A stretch of DNA of 34,542 bases from G020348385 sp964580235 (GCA_964580235.1 CAZOJY010000024.1:1-34542); one strand, 5' to 3'; positions 22,988 to 31,615 are shown, numbered from the stretch's first letter. The notes: generated by a model from the sequence alone, not told the origin. A program made the numbers and translations.

Positions 22988-25015
22988 CTAAAATCTCATG
23001 CCTAGTCGGAAGCCGTCTTGAATCGCATCGAATCCGCGTCTTACCCAAACACAGTCCCCGATCATGGCCGTATCGCCCTTGTATGAGCCGTATCCAAGAT
23101 CTTTGTTAGGGACGAGCTGCGCCAGGATAACCGTATCAGCAGGAACAGACTCGTCCTTAAACTCCTGTTTTTGTTTTGTTTTTCTATCCACGATCACCCA
23201 GTCTGCCGTAACTCTGCCATCGGTTATTTCTTTCACTTTCCCGTAAGTCAACTGTTGGACATTAGCCTTTCTGAGCCTTAGACGATACCTCCAGATGTAG
23301 GAGGGGTTTACATCCAGGCCGAAACGCGGGGCAGGATCAATCATAGCAAGGTTGAAGCCTTTTGCTCCTTCTTTCTCTAAAGTTTCAATCACAAAAAGCG
23401 CAAGAGAGATGGCCGCACCAGATCCACCAAGAATAACCACATTTTGGCCAAGTTTCGCTTTTCCTGTGAACACATCAAACATGCTCACAACATGTGGCTT
23501 ATCCGCTCCTGGAATATCAGGGATCTCTGGTACGGCACCTGTCGCTATAACCAGAGAATCCGGTTTTTCCTTTTCGAGAAGCTCTTTGGACACCGGAGTC
23601 TCAAGAACAAACTTCACACTGAATTTATCGCACCGGGCTTTCGTATGGTTCACCCATCGCATGAATTCCTCATCGTCCCAGTATTTGCTCGAACCTTCTC
23701 CCCAGGGATTTCTCGATGCATAATACCACTGGCCCCCGATATGGTCCATCTTTTCGTAAACGCTTACAGCATGCCCTTTCTCTGCTGCAATACTGGCACA
23801 TTGGAGACCAGCTATACCAGCCCCAGCTACGATGATCTTTCTTGTAACCTCGGACTTGGGAAATCCATAATAACCCCACTCCGGCTCCCCTTCATGACCG
23901 CAAGACGGCCTGGCTGTACAGTTAACCGGCGCATCACGGAAAAGCCGTGCCAGACAGACCTGACAGGCAACACAGGGAATGATATCCTCCTGCCGGTCCC
24001 ACATGATTTTTTTAGGCAAAGCCGGGTCCGCAATCATGGGCCGGCACATCTCCCAGATGTCCAGTTTCCCCTCGGCAATGGCCTTCTCCGGGATCTCGGG
24101 AACAAAAAGCCTGTAGGCCATGCTGACCGGGATGCTGACCTCCTTTTTGGTGCGCTCAGCCACATACAGCCACTTGCCCATCGGGATATCCCTCGAGATG
24201 ACGGAACCCAGGGATTCCTGCCATCCTACAGTCACGCTGACATAGTCGCAGCCGGCCGCCTCGGCTATTTTAATCGATTCCAAGCTTTCCTCTTCGGTAT
24301 TCCCTTCCCTGTCATCGAGCATTTCCCAAGCACACAGGCGGATGCCCATAGGGACATCCGGCCCTATCTCCGTCCGGATGCCCTCGATAATCTTTCTCAT
24401 GAATGTGCATCGCCCCTGAATATCCCCGCCGTACTCGTCGCTCCGCCAATTCGTGTATTTGGAAATGAAGTTCGAGATGAGGTAGCCTACGATTCCTGAA
24501 ATCTCGATGATGTCATACCCCGCCTCCACGGCTCTGCGGGCACCGTCGATATGCTCCTGGATACATTCTTCCACCTCGGGGATGCTCATTTTCCTCTGCG
24601 GCCGGAAGCGCCGCAGCCTTTGCGGAATAGCCGAAGGGCCGACCGTGTAGTCGAGGTTAATCCCTCCGACGCGGCCGCAGTGCATCAACTGCAAACAGGC
24701 CAGCGCATCTCCCGCATGGATCACATCGGCCATTCTTTTCAATCCAGGAATGAACTTATCGTCCCAAATACCCATCATGCCCACATAACCCTGGCTTTCC
24801 CCTCTTGGATCCGTAGAAGCACCCTGGGTCGTCACAATTCCCGCCCCTCCTCGCGCATGCGCTTCGATGTAAGCCAGCTCCTTTTCGGAGATAAACCCAT
24901 CGCTGGTGTTGTAATTGGTTTCAGTGGATGCGTATTTGATCCGGTTTTTTGCCCACAATTTCCCAATCTGGACGGGGCTGAAAAGATGGGGATATTTTTT
25001 TATTCCTGACAGCAT
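22988..25015 (-). CDS. FMN/[4Fe-4S]/FAD oxidoreductase of the 2,4-dienoyl-CoA reductase / TMADH family
   Basis: A 675-residue protein with an N-terminal Old-Yellow-Enzyme TIM barrel (about 8-340: FSPVQIGKLWAKNRI, MHCGRVGG). A cluster motif CVACQVC...C follows (about 346-364, spacing C-x2-C-x2-C-x11-C). An FAD-binding domain (VAGAGIAGLQCASIAAEKGHAV, about 390) and a second nucleotide-binding domain (VVILGGSGAAISLALF) complete it. The middle cysteine spacing resembles trimethylamine/histamine dehydrogenases more than 2,4-dienoyl-CoA reductase (CxxCxxxC). Family members reduce enoyl-CoAs or oxidise amines; the substrate here is unknown. AAGGAGG precedes the ATG. It is the first gene of the minus-strand operon, divergent from the aspartate-family operon. 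Confidence 0.88.
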   Translation of the reverse strand: MLSGIKKYPHLFSPVQIGKLWAKNRIKYASTETNYNTSDGFISEKELAYIEAHARGGAGIVTTQGASTDPRGESQGYVGMMGIWDDKFIPGLKRMADVIHAGDALACLQLMHCGRVGGINLDYTVGPSAIPQRLRRFRPQRKMSIPEVEECIQEHIDGARRAVEAGYDIIEISGIVGYLISNFISKYTNWRSDEYGGDIQGRCTFMRKIIEGIRTEIGPDVPMGIRLCAWEMLDDREGNTEEESLESIKIAEAAGCDYVSVTVGWQESLGSVISRDIPMGKWLYVAERTKKEVSIPVSMAYRLFVPEIPEKAIAEGKLDIWEMCRPMIADPALPKKIMWDRQEDIIPCVACQVCLARLFRDAPVNCTARPSCGHEGEPEWGYYGFPKSEVTRKIIVAGAGIAGLQCASIAAEKGHAVSVYEKMDHIGGQWYYASRNPWGEGSSKYWDDEEFMRWVNHTKARCDKFSVKFVLETPVSKELLEKEKPDSLVIATGAVPEIPDIPGADKPHVVSMFDVFTGKAKLGQNVVILGGSGAAISLALFVIETLEKEGAKGFNLAMIDPAPRFGLDVNPSYIWRYRLRLRKANVQQLTYGKVKEITDGRVTADWVIVDRKTKQKQEFKDESVPADTVILAQLVPNKDLGYGSYKGDTAMIGDCVWVRRGFDAIQDGFRLGMRF

Positions 25016-25247
25016 TCAATCCTCCTTCCAAACAGCTGGGTATGCAAATTGATTAACTCGAACGATCATCGCCTGCAAAAAAGGTTATATGAAAATTTTC
25101 TAATTTGCAAGAAAAGAGTCTCTATTTGAGAAAAAGACCAATAAATAAGAGATATTTTCAGCCCACCCGGTTCTATTCCACTGCCGATTTGGATCGCGTT
25201 TCTATTCCGGCAAAAAAGAACACCCTAATAAACTTTCCACAAACATA

Positions 25248-25276
25248 TTGACATTGACGAAAAAATTCTCTATAGT
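25248..25276 (+). promoter_or_regulatory. Sigma-70-type promoter of the aspartate-family operon
   Basis: TTGACA (25248-25253) and TATAGT (25271-25276) are separated by exactly 17 bp. They lie in the 538-bp divergent intergenic region. The predicted start near 25283 leaves a leader of about 270 nt before the ATG at 25554. Confidence 0.75.
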
Positions 25277-25282
25277 GTGCCG

Positions 25283-25553
25283 AAATGGACGAGAAAGCAT
25301 TGAATATGGACAGGGGAGTAATTCTCTGTATGATAATGCGCGGCCCGAGCACGGGGCTATCTTACTAGACGTCTGTGCCGGGAATCGTCCTCGATTGATA
25401 AAATCCTCCGATTCTTGAAACCCCCACAGCCTTGTGTTCGGGACTCATCCCCTCAGATTCAGTATCGGCCTGCTGAATCCAAAAATAATGGATAATCAGC
25501 CAGATTACCGTTTTTATCTGTATTTGAAGAACACATTTACAAAGGAGGCCAAC
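25283..25553 (+). promoter_or_regulatory. Long structured 5' leader of the aspartate-family operon
   Basis: About 270 nt of untranslated leader. One clear hairpin is CCCG-a-GCAC (25344-25352) pairing with GTGC-CGGG (25375-25382). No SAM-I, lysine, T-box or cobalamin motif is recognised. A regulatory RNA is plausible because methionine and lysine genes are often leader-controlled, but none is proven. Confidence 0.35.
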
Positions 25554-26861
25554 ATGAAATTTTCAACAACTGCCATAAGGGCAGGCCAGCCGGCGGACCC
25601 GACAACCGGAGCTATCAGTTTTCCGATATATCAGACATCCACATATGCCCAGGAAGAACCTGCAAAACACAAGGGATTTTCCTATTCGCGAACGGATAAT
25701 CCAACAAGGAAAGCACTCGAAGAAAATATCGCAGCTCTGGATAATGCAAATCATGGGCTGTGTTTTGCCAGCGGACTTTCTTCCGTCAATACCGTGATGA
25801 ACCTTCTGGAATCAGGCAGCCATGTCATCGCTTCCGACGATTTATATGGCGGGTCCTACAGGATTTTCACACAGGTTTATAAAAAATTTGGCATCAGTTT
25901 CACTTTTGTGGATCAGACAGACCTGTCGAAAGTCGAGAATGCCGTAAGAAAAAACACAAAGATCATTTGGATCGAAACCCCATCTAACCCGCTCCTAAAA
26001 ATATCCGATATCAATGTATTGTCCCGCCTCGCAGCAGAAAACGGCATCCTGTCTGTGGTCGACAACACCTTTGCTACTCCTTATCTGCAGCGTCCGCTCG
26101 AACTCGGCGCAGATATCGTGATCCAAAGCACAACAAAATATCTCGGAGGACATTCTGACGTCATTGGAGGGGCTCTGACGACAAATGACCCTGATCTGTT
26201 TGAACGACTGAAGTTTTATCAAAATGCCGTTGGAGCGATACCGGGTCCTCAGGACTGCTACCTCGTCTTAAGGGGAATAAAAACCCTTCCTCTGCGGATG
26301 GAAAGACACTGTGAAAACGCAAAAAAAATCGCTTCTTTCCTCAGCAAGCATAGCAAAGTAAGACTTGTTTACTATCCGGGCCTGCGAACGCACCCCGGAT
26401 ATTTTACCGCCAAAAAGCAGATGAAAGAATTTGGCGCTATGCTATCGTTCGAACTGAAATCAGGATGGGAGGGAGCATTTCAGTTCGCCAAGTCCGTGAG
26501 GCTTTTTTATCTTGGAGAAAGCCTGGGCACGGTCGTCTCGCTTGTCAATCACCCTGCAAGCATGACTCACGCGTCCATTCCCCAACAAATCAGAGCGAAG
26601 AACGGAATCACAGACGGGCTTCTGAGGCTGTCTGTCGGCTGTGAGGATATCGAAGATCTAATTGCAGACCTTGACCAGGCCCTCAGAGCAGTGGATGTGA
26701 AGACAGGAGATGCGTTCGCTGTCTCCGGCAGAGTTGGCAGAATCGAGACCAATGGATTTTCAAAAGCAGAAAAAAGGAGTCGAAAAAATGAGCAAAATCA
26801 AGGTGGGAATTCTGGGCTGCACAGGACTGGTCGGCCAGCAGTTCGTCAAAATACTCGATAA
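25554..26861 (+). CDS. Cys/Met-metabolism PLP enzyme (cystathionine gamma-synthase/lyase type)
   Basis: 435 residues from the ATG at 25554, which follows AAAGGAGG; an open frame also extends upstream to 25434. It has the full fold-type I signature: YSRTDNPTRKALE, FASGLSSVNTVMNLL, DDLYGGSYRIF, IETPSNPLL, VVDNTFATPYLQRPLELGADIVIQSTTKYLGGHSD (PLP lysine K195) and NHPASMTHASIP. Members make cystathionine from an activated homoserine, cleave cystathionine, or form homocysteine directly; the exact reaction is not decidable here. The core ends near DLIADLDQAL. A further roughly 55 polar residues overlap asd by 74 bp and look non-homologous, so a late frameshift or natural extension is possible. Confidence 0.9.
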   Translation: MKFSTTAIRAGQPADPTTGAISFPIYQTSTYAQEEPAKHKGFSYSRTDNPTRKALEENIAALDNANHGLCFASGLSSVNTVMNLLESGSHVIASDDLYGGSYRIFTQVYKKFGISFTFVDQTDLSKVENAVRKNTKIIWIETPSNPLLKISDINVLSRLAAENGILSVVDNTFATPYLQRPLELGADIVIQSTTKYLGGHSDVIGGALTTNDPDLFERLKFYQNAVGAIPGPQDCYLVLRGIKTLPLRMERHCENAKKIASFLSKHSKVRLVYYPGLRTHPGYFTAKKQMKEFGAMLSFELKSGWEGAFQFAKSVRLFYLGESLGTVVSLVNHPASMTHASIPQQIRAKNGITDGLLRLSVGCEDIEDLIADLDQALRAVDVKTGDAFAVSGRVGRIETNGFSKAEKRSRKNEQNQGGNSGLHRTGRPAVRQNTR

Positions 26862-27852
26862 CCATCCATACTTCCATGTTTCCTTTTTGTCGGCATCCGA
26901 AAAATCCGCAGGAAAAACATATCGCGAAGCAGCAGATTGGATCATAGGCAGCAGCATTCCAGCAGACATCCGCGAAATGAGGATTGCCGAGCTAACCCCA
27001 TCAGCGCTGAAAGAGAGAGGAGTGAAATTCCTGTTCAGCGCACTGCCGTCTGAGGCCGCAAGACAAACGGAAAGGAGACTGGCAGAGGAAGGCTTTTTTG
27101 TTTTTTCCAATGCCAGCGCATTCCGGATGGATGCAGCCGTTCCGATTGTCATTCCGGAAGTGAATCCGGAACATTTCGCCCTAGCCGAGGCCCAGGCTTT
27201 AAACGGCCGCGGCTTTATCATCACCAATTCGAACTGTTCGGCATCCGGCCTAGCACTTGGGCTGAGACCGCTCTCGCCGTTCGGATTGAAATCGGTCATG
27301 GTAACCACCTGTCAGGCCTTATCAGGAGCAGGCCGCAGAGGCGTAGCTTCGCTGGATATTCTTGGGAACGTGATTCCTCACATCAAAGACGAGGAAGAAA
27401 AGATAGAGAAGGAAACAAAGAAAATCTTCGGTCAGGTGCACAGCGGTGTTGTGGAAGAGGCAAGCTTTGAAGTCAATGCAAGCTGCTGCAGGGTACCCAC
27501 CCGGGTGGGCCACTTAGAAAGCATTGTCATTGAAACAGAGAAAGAACTAGAAGTGAATCAGGCTGTAGAAGCATGGGAATCATTCCAGGGCATTCCTCAA
27601 AAAATGCAGCTTCCGACTTCTCCTCGAAAGCCAATAATCGCTGTCGATAAAACCTCACGGCCTCAACCTATCCTCGATGCATGGACCGGCTCCCCCGACC
27701 GGGCCAGAGGGATGGCTGTCTCCATCGGAAAGGTCAGAAAAAAAGGGGGGAAAATCAATTTTTTCCTCCTTGTGAACAACATGATTCGGGGAGCCGCGGG
27801 GACATGCCTGTTGAATGCGGAATATGCCGTCAAAAAATGGCATATCGAATGA
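26788..27852 (+). CDS. asd: Aspartate-semialdehyde dehydrogenase (archaeal/fungal type)
   Basis: A 354-residue enzyme reducing aspartyl phosphate to aspartate semialdehyde with NADPH. It has the nucleotide motif GILGCTGLVGQQF (8-20) and the catalytic cysteine in TNSNCSASGLALGL (C150). CRVPTRVGHLESI supplies the histidine region, and the end NNMIRGAAGTCLLNAEY is typical. The sequence is of the type shared with archaea and fungi rather than the E. coli type. ATG 26788 is chosen because AAAAAGGAG is upstream. It overlaps the PLP-enzyme frame by 74 bp and precedes aspartokinase by 23 bp. Confidence 0.95.
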   Translation: MSKIKVGILGCTGLVGQQFVKILDNHPYFHVSFLSASEKSAGKTYREAADWIIGSSIPADIREMRIAELTPSALKERGVKFLFSALPSEAARQTERRLAEEGFFVFSNASAFRMDAAVPIVIPEVNPEHFALAEAQALNGRGFIITNSNCSASGLALGLRPLSPFGLKSVMVTTCQALSGAGRRGVASLDILGNVIPHIKDEEEKIEKETKKIFGQVHSGVVEEASFEVNASCCRVPTRVGHLESIVIETEKELEVNQAVEAWESFQGIPQKMQLPTSPRKPIIAVDKTSRPQPILDAWTGSPDRARGMAVSIGKVRKKGGKINFFLLVNNMIRGAAGTCLLNAEYAVKKWHIE

Positions 27853-27875
27853 CCAATGCACCAAAGGAGGGTTTG

Positions 27876-29240
27876 ATGAAGATCATGAAATTTGGAGGAG
27901 GATGCCTGAAGAACTCCGATCACTTCACGCGGGCGGCAGAGATTATCGCTTCGGAAAAAGACAAGACAGCCGTTGTTACCTCTGCGATGCACGGCGCGAC
28001 GGATATGCTGGTCGATGCAGTCCACAAGGCCATGACATCGGAAAAAAACGTCCCTGAATTCATTCAGGCGTTTAAGAACAAACATGACACTGTTGCCGGC
28101 CAGAGTCTCAAGCATAACCATTTTAAAAAGGCCCTCGCACAAGCAATCGAAAGCAAAGTAGAAAAATTGGAGCGCCTTCTTTATGGAATCTCCTACACGG
28201 AAGAAATCACCAAATCTGTGAAAGCCCGCATTCTGAGTTATGGTGAAAGACTGTCCGCATTGATTCTCTCGGCTGTGGTAAAAGAAAAAAACATGGCATC
28301 TGTTCCGATGGAGGCGGACAAAATCGGCATCATCACGGATGAAGCCTTCGAAAACGCAACCGCCTTGCTCTCCGAGGTGAGAAAAAATCTGGCACAAAGC
28401 GTGCTCCCTGTGATTGACACCGGAGTCGTCCCGGTGATCACCGGGTATTTCGGATGTACAAGAGAAGGGAAAATAACCACATTCGGCAGGAACGGATCGG
28501 ACTACAGCGCTGCCGTCATCGCCAGTGCCGTCGATGCATCGTGTGTGGAAATCTGGAAGGATGTCGCAGGTTTCATGAGTGCCGATCCCAAAATTGTCAA
28601 AGACGCAAAAAATATCGGCAGGCTGTCCTACTACGAGGCTGCTGAACTCTCCTATTTCGGCGCAAAAATTCTGTACCCCCGAACCATGGAGCCGCTGATC
28701 GCAAAAAATATTCCTGTGCACATCAAAGACATTCACGATTCCGGACACCCGGGAACGGTCATCCGCAACGGCGGTTGTGAAAGAAAAAACATCGTCAAAA
28801 GCATCACCTACAACAATGAGATATCCGTGCTCCGCATTCACGGGCCTGGTGTGGGTATCAAGCCCGGAATCATCGCAGAAATCAGCCGCATTCTTTCCGA
28901 TGCGGGAATCAACATTTATTCCGTCATCACGTCCCAGACATGCATCAATCTTCTCCTGGACAGGGCAGATTCCTGCCGCAGCCATGACTCATTGAAGCCA
29001 TTGACCGGTAGCGTGATCGAAAAAATCCATCGCAAAGAAAACATCGCGCTTATCGCCGTCGTGGGCAAGGGCATGCTGGAAAGACAGGGCATAGCAGCCA
29101 AAGTCTTCTCGGCCGTCGCCCGTGAAAACATCAATGTGGAAATGATCTCTTCCGGCGCATCAGAGGTTTCCTATTATTTCATCGTCAGAAAGGAGGATCT
29201 CGCAAACGCCGTAAGGGCCGTCCACCAAGAATTTTTTTAA
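27876..29240 (+). CDS. lysC: Aspartokinase
   Basis: A 454-residue enzyme that phosphorylates aspartate. The N-terminal kinase domain starts IMKFGGGCLKN; the usual KFGGTSV threonine is replaced by glycine. It contains SYGERLSALILSAV, TTFGRNGSDYSAAVIASAVDASCVEIWKDVAGFMSADPKIV and ELSYFGAKILYPRTMEPL. Two C-terminal ACT domains follow (ISVLRIHGPGVGIKPGIIAEISRIL; IALIAVVGKGMLERQGIAAKVFSAV), so allosteric control by lysine or threonine is likely. ATG 27876 follows AAAGGAGG. With asd it supplies aspartate semialdehyde; no homoserine dehydrogenase is in view. Confidence 0.95.
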   Translation: MKIMKFGGGCLKNSDHFTRAAEIIASEKDKTAVVTSAMHGATDMLVDAVHKAMTSEKNVPEFIQAFKNKHDTVAGQSLKHNHFKKALAQAIESKVEKLERLLYGISYTEEITKSVKARILSYGERLSALILSAVVKEKNMASVPMEADKIGIITDEAFENATALLSEVRKNLAQSVLPVIDTGVVPVITGYFGCTREGKITTFGRNGSDYSAAVIASAVDASCVEIWKDVAGFMSADPKIVKDAKNIGRLSYYEAAELSYFGAKILYPRTMEPLIAKNIPVHIKDIHDSGHPGTVIRNGGCERKNIVKSITYNNEISVLRIHGPGVGIKPGIIAEISRILSDAGINIYSVITSQTCINLLLDRADSCRSHDSLKPLTGSVIEKIHRKENIALIAVVGKGMLERQGIAAKVFSAVARENINVEMISSGASEVSYYFIVRKEDLANAVRAVHQEFF

Positions 29241-29254
29241 TTCGATGAACCCGA

Positions 29255-29384
29255 AATTGCCGATAGAACCAACAATGTGCACATTCCAGTGTCATTACGA
29301 GCACCCAAAGGGTGTGCGGCAATCTCTTGATAACATATTGAGATGCCCACGCTTTGCTCGCCATGACACTTTCTATCGGCAATT
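29255..29384. repeat. Nested palindromic repeat (MITE-like) between operons
   Basis: The outer arms AATTGCCGATAGAA (29255-29268) and TTCTATCGGCAATT (29371-29384) are perfect inverted repeats. Inside, AGTGTCAT (29288-29295) and ATGACACT (29363-29370) bound a second palindrome whose arms read GTCATTACGAGCACCC...GGCAATCTC and GAGATGCCCACGCTTTGCTCGCCATGAC. This inner type (GTCATTGCGAG...GCAATCTC) is a widespread small dispersed repeat in many bacteria. It could act as a transcription terminator after lysC. Confidence 0.8.
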
Positions 29385-29531
29385 CTGGGATGGAATAGTC
29401 GCTTGACATCAAATTTATCCTGCGATATAAGTTCTTTCGGCAGCTCAGACCAAACCAAAAAACCGAGAAAAATTGGGCAAAAACAAATCCAATCCCCAAA
29501 AACGATCAGCAGGCTTAGGGGCGTTAGATAT

Positions 29532-30734
29532 ATGAAACCCCGGACCATCATCAGTGTGGAACAGGCCTTGACCTTGACCTACGCCACCCTTCGCTTTGTC
29601 CATCTGGGCTGGCGTGTGATCAAGCTGGAGCCCACACCGGTGCCAGGCCGGAAGTCCAAGGGCGATCCCAACCGGTACATCGGACGCCCCGTTGCCGGGG
29701 AAGACCGCCACAGCTATTTCGTAGCTCCCAATGTCGGTAAGGAGGCCATCGCCGTCGACCTCAAAAGACCGGAAAGCCAGGTCTTATTAAGGCGCCTGAT
29801 CGAGAAACTGAGTGTCGATGTGTTCTGCACTAACACCATGCCGGCCAGGCATAAAAAATTGGGGATCGATCACGAAACGCTTCGTCTTGGAAGAGAAGAC
29901 CTCATCTGGTGCTGCATATCGGCCATGGGATTGGCCCATCCGGACGTTCCCGGCTATGATCCTGTCATGCAGGCTTTGTGCGGATACATGGACCTCACAG
30001 GTTATCCCGACGGGCCGCCGCTTCAATGCGGTCCCCCTCTCATCGACCTCAAGGCGGGTGACGAGGCGTTCACCCAGATCCTTCTAGCTTTGATGGAGCG
30101 GGATGAAACCGGCAAGGGGAAAATCATCGACATTTCGATGGCTCAGGCTGCCCTTTCCTGGCTCCCCACGTTCGTGCCGATGCTCGATATGGGATCCCCC
30201 CCTTCAGAGCTCAGACGTTCGGGCAACGAGCACCGCCAGTTCATCCCGGTCAATGCCTACCGCACGCAGGACGGCTTTGTCTATATGGCCATCGGCAGCG
30301 ATGCCCAGTGGAAAAGGATCGTTAAAAAGCCCCTGTTCGCATCCCTCGACCAGGAGCGGTATGCGACAAACGAAGGACGCCGGAAAAACAAGGAAGAACT
30401 CCACCAGGCCATCGCAGCAATCACGCAACAACATCCATCGAAAAAAATCTCGGCAGTCCTGGCAGAAGCCGCCATCCCCCATTCGCCGATCACCCCGATC
30501 GAGGAAGTGCCGAACCTGCCATTTTTCAAAGCCTCTGCCCTGAAAACCGTGACGCCCGATGGAAAAGCCGTACGCCTGCCACCTCCGGCTGTCCCCACAG
30601 AACATCTGGAACACATCCGAAAAACCCTGCCTTTTGCCCCGGCCTACGGGGAGCACACAGACGCCATCCTCCAGGAAGCGGGCCTCTCCATAGATGAGAT
30701 CGCCAATCTCAAAAACCAGGGAGTCGTGGCATGA
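29532..30734 (+). CDS. CaiB/BaiF family CoA-transferase
   Basis: 400 residues from the ATG at 29532, with TTAGGGG upstream; an upstream TTG at 29403 would add 43 unlikely residues. It has the class III CoA-transferase features: LGWRVIKLEP, GKEAIAVDLKRPE, VDVFCTNTMPARHKKLGIDHETLR, GYDPVMQALCGYMDLTGYPDGPP, and the catalytic aspartate D172 in PLIDLKAGDEAF. It ends with the usual PAYGEHTDAILQEAGLS. The first 20 residues (RTIISVEQALTLTYATLRF) lack the normal LDLSRVLAGP start, so the substrate entry may differ. Such enzymes move CoA between carboxylic acids. Its stop overlaps the next start by 4 bp, tying it to the Mo hydroxylase. Confidence 0.9.
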   Translation: MKPRTIISVEQALTLTYATLRFVHLGWRVIKLEPTPVPGRKSKGDPNRYIGRPVAGEDRHSYFVAPNVGKEAIAVDLKRPESQVLLRRLIEKLSVDVFCTNTMPARHKKLGIDHETLRLGREDLIWCCISAMGLAHPDVPGYDPVMQALCGYMDLTGYPDGPPLQCGPPLIDLKAGDEAFTQILLALMERDETGKGKIIDISMAQAALSWLPTFVPMLDMGSPPSELRRSGNEHRQFIPVNAYRTQDGFVYMAIGSDAQWKRIVKKPLFASLDQERYATNEGRRKNKEELHQAIAAITQQHPSKKISAVLAEAAIPHSPITPIEEVPNLPFFKASALKTVTPDGKAVRLPPPAVPTEHLEHIRKTLPFAPAYGEHTDAILQEAGLSIDEIANLKNQGVVA

Positions 30735-31615
30735 TTCGGTATGATTATCACAAGCCGGGCACTCTGAAGGAGGCTTTCCGGCTGAAAAAATCCATCCCCG
30801 AATCGCTGTTTTTATCCGGGGGGACAGACCTGATGGTCCGGATAAAAAAAGGGGAGCTTCATCCTCAGGGGCTCATTTCCCTTCGCTCCATCTCTGCTCT
30901 TTCGGGAATCGAAAACGGAAAGACAATCCGCATAGGCGGGATGACATCTATCAGCAGCCTTATAAATAATCCGTTGCTTAAGGAAAAATATCCTGTTCTT
31001 ATCCAGGCCGCTGAAAAATTAGGGAGTATCCAAATCCGGAATGTGGCCACAATCGGGGGGAATCTCTGCAACGGCTCCCCGGCCGCCGATATGGCCCCTC
31101 CGCTTCTCGTGTGTAAAGCCAGACTCCGGATGCAGAGCGCTCAAGATACCCGGGATCTTCCGCTTGAAAAATTCTTTCTAGGACCTAGGGAAATAGATCT
31201 TTCTTCAGAGGAAATTTTGACCGCCATTCTGCTCGATCCTCCGGAGCCCGGCACAAAATCGATCTTTCTGAAAAAGGGACGAACGAGAATGGATCTGGCC
31301 GTGGCAAGTGTGGCTGTTTTGATCCAGATCGAAGGTGATCTCTGTCTCAAGGCCAGGATCGCTGCGGGATCTGTCGCGCCCACCCCCCTGCGGCTTTTGG
31401 AGGTGGAAAAACTTTTAGAAGGCGCCACGTTGTCGCACGAACTTTTGGCAGAGGGCCAGCAACTGGTATCCCGCAGCGTATCTCCGATCACCGATGTCCG
31501 CTCCACCGCCGATTACAGGCGTCACCTGGTTGGAGTGCTCGTAAAGCGGGCGCTCGAAAACCTGCTGAATGAGGGCTCTGGGGACAAGGAGATCGGGGAC
31601 AGGCACCGAGTATGA
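30731..31615 (+). CDS. Mo hydroxylase medium subunit (FAD-binding, CoxM/XdhB type)
   Basis: A 294-residue FAD subunit of the xanthine-dehydrogenase family. FAD motifs are SGGTDLMVRIKKG and TIGGNLCNGSPAADMAPPLLV; the C-terminal CODH_C-like domain follows (ARIAAGSVAPTPLRLLEVEKLL). The extra four-cysteine [4Fe-4S] insertion of 4-hydroxybenzoyl-CoA reductase is absent. It passes electrons from the small subunit's clusters to an external acceptor. It overlaps both neighbours by 4 bp, so the complex is made stoichiometrically by coupled translation. Confidence 0.93.
   Translation: MIRYDYHKPGTLKEAFRLKKSIPESLFLSGGTDLMVRIKKGELHPQGLISLRSISALSGIENGKTIRIGGMTSISSLINNPLLKEKYPVLIQAAEKLGSIQIRNVATIGGNLCNGSPAADMAPPLLVCKARLRMQSAQDTRDLPLEKFFLGPREIDLSSEEILTAILLDPPEPGTKSIFLKKGRTRMDLAVASVAVLIQIEGDLCLKARIAAGSVAPTPLRLLEVEKLLEGATLSHELLAEGQQLVSRSVSPITDVRSTADYRRHLVGVLVKRALENLLNEGSGDKEIGDRHRV

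Noticed and set aside
23444..24499. 351-codon open frame opposite the flavin oxidoreductase
   Set aside because: Antisense to a gene with FMN, Fe-S and FAD motifs; no motif of its own.
25283..25553. SAM-I, lysine or T-box riboswitch in the leader
   Set aside because: No conserved core of these classes could be found by eye. A CCTCC at 25405-25409 could pair with the ribosome site by only 5 bp, too little to claim an anti-Shine-Dalgarno switch.
27663..28985. 440-codon open frame on the minus strand opposite asd/lysC
   Set aside because: Shadow of the aspartokinase gene. The composition is Cys/His/Phe-rich without domain signature, while the sense strand is a clear kinase.
29403..29531. N-terminal extension of the CoA-transferase from a TTG at 29403
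   Set aside because: The 43 extra residues are polar and unlike the family. A good ATG with TTAGGGG upstream lies at 29532.
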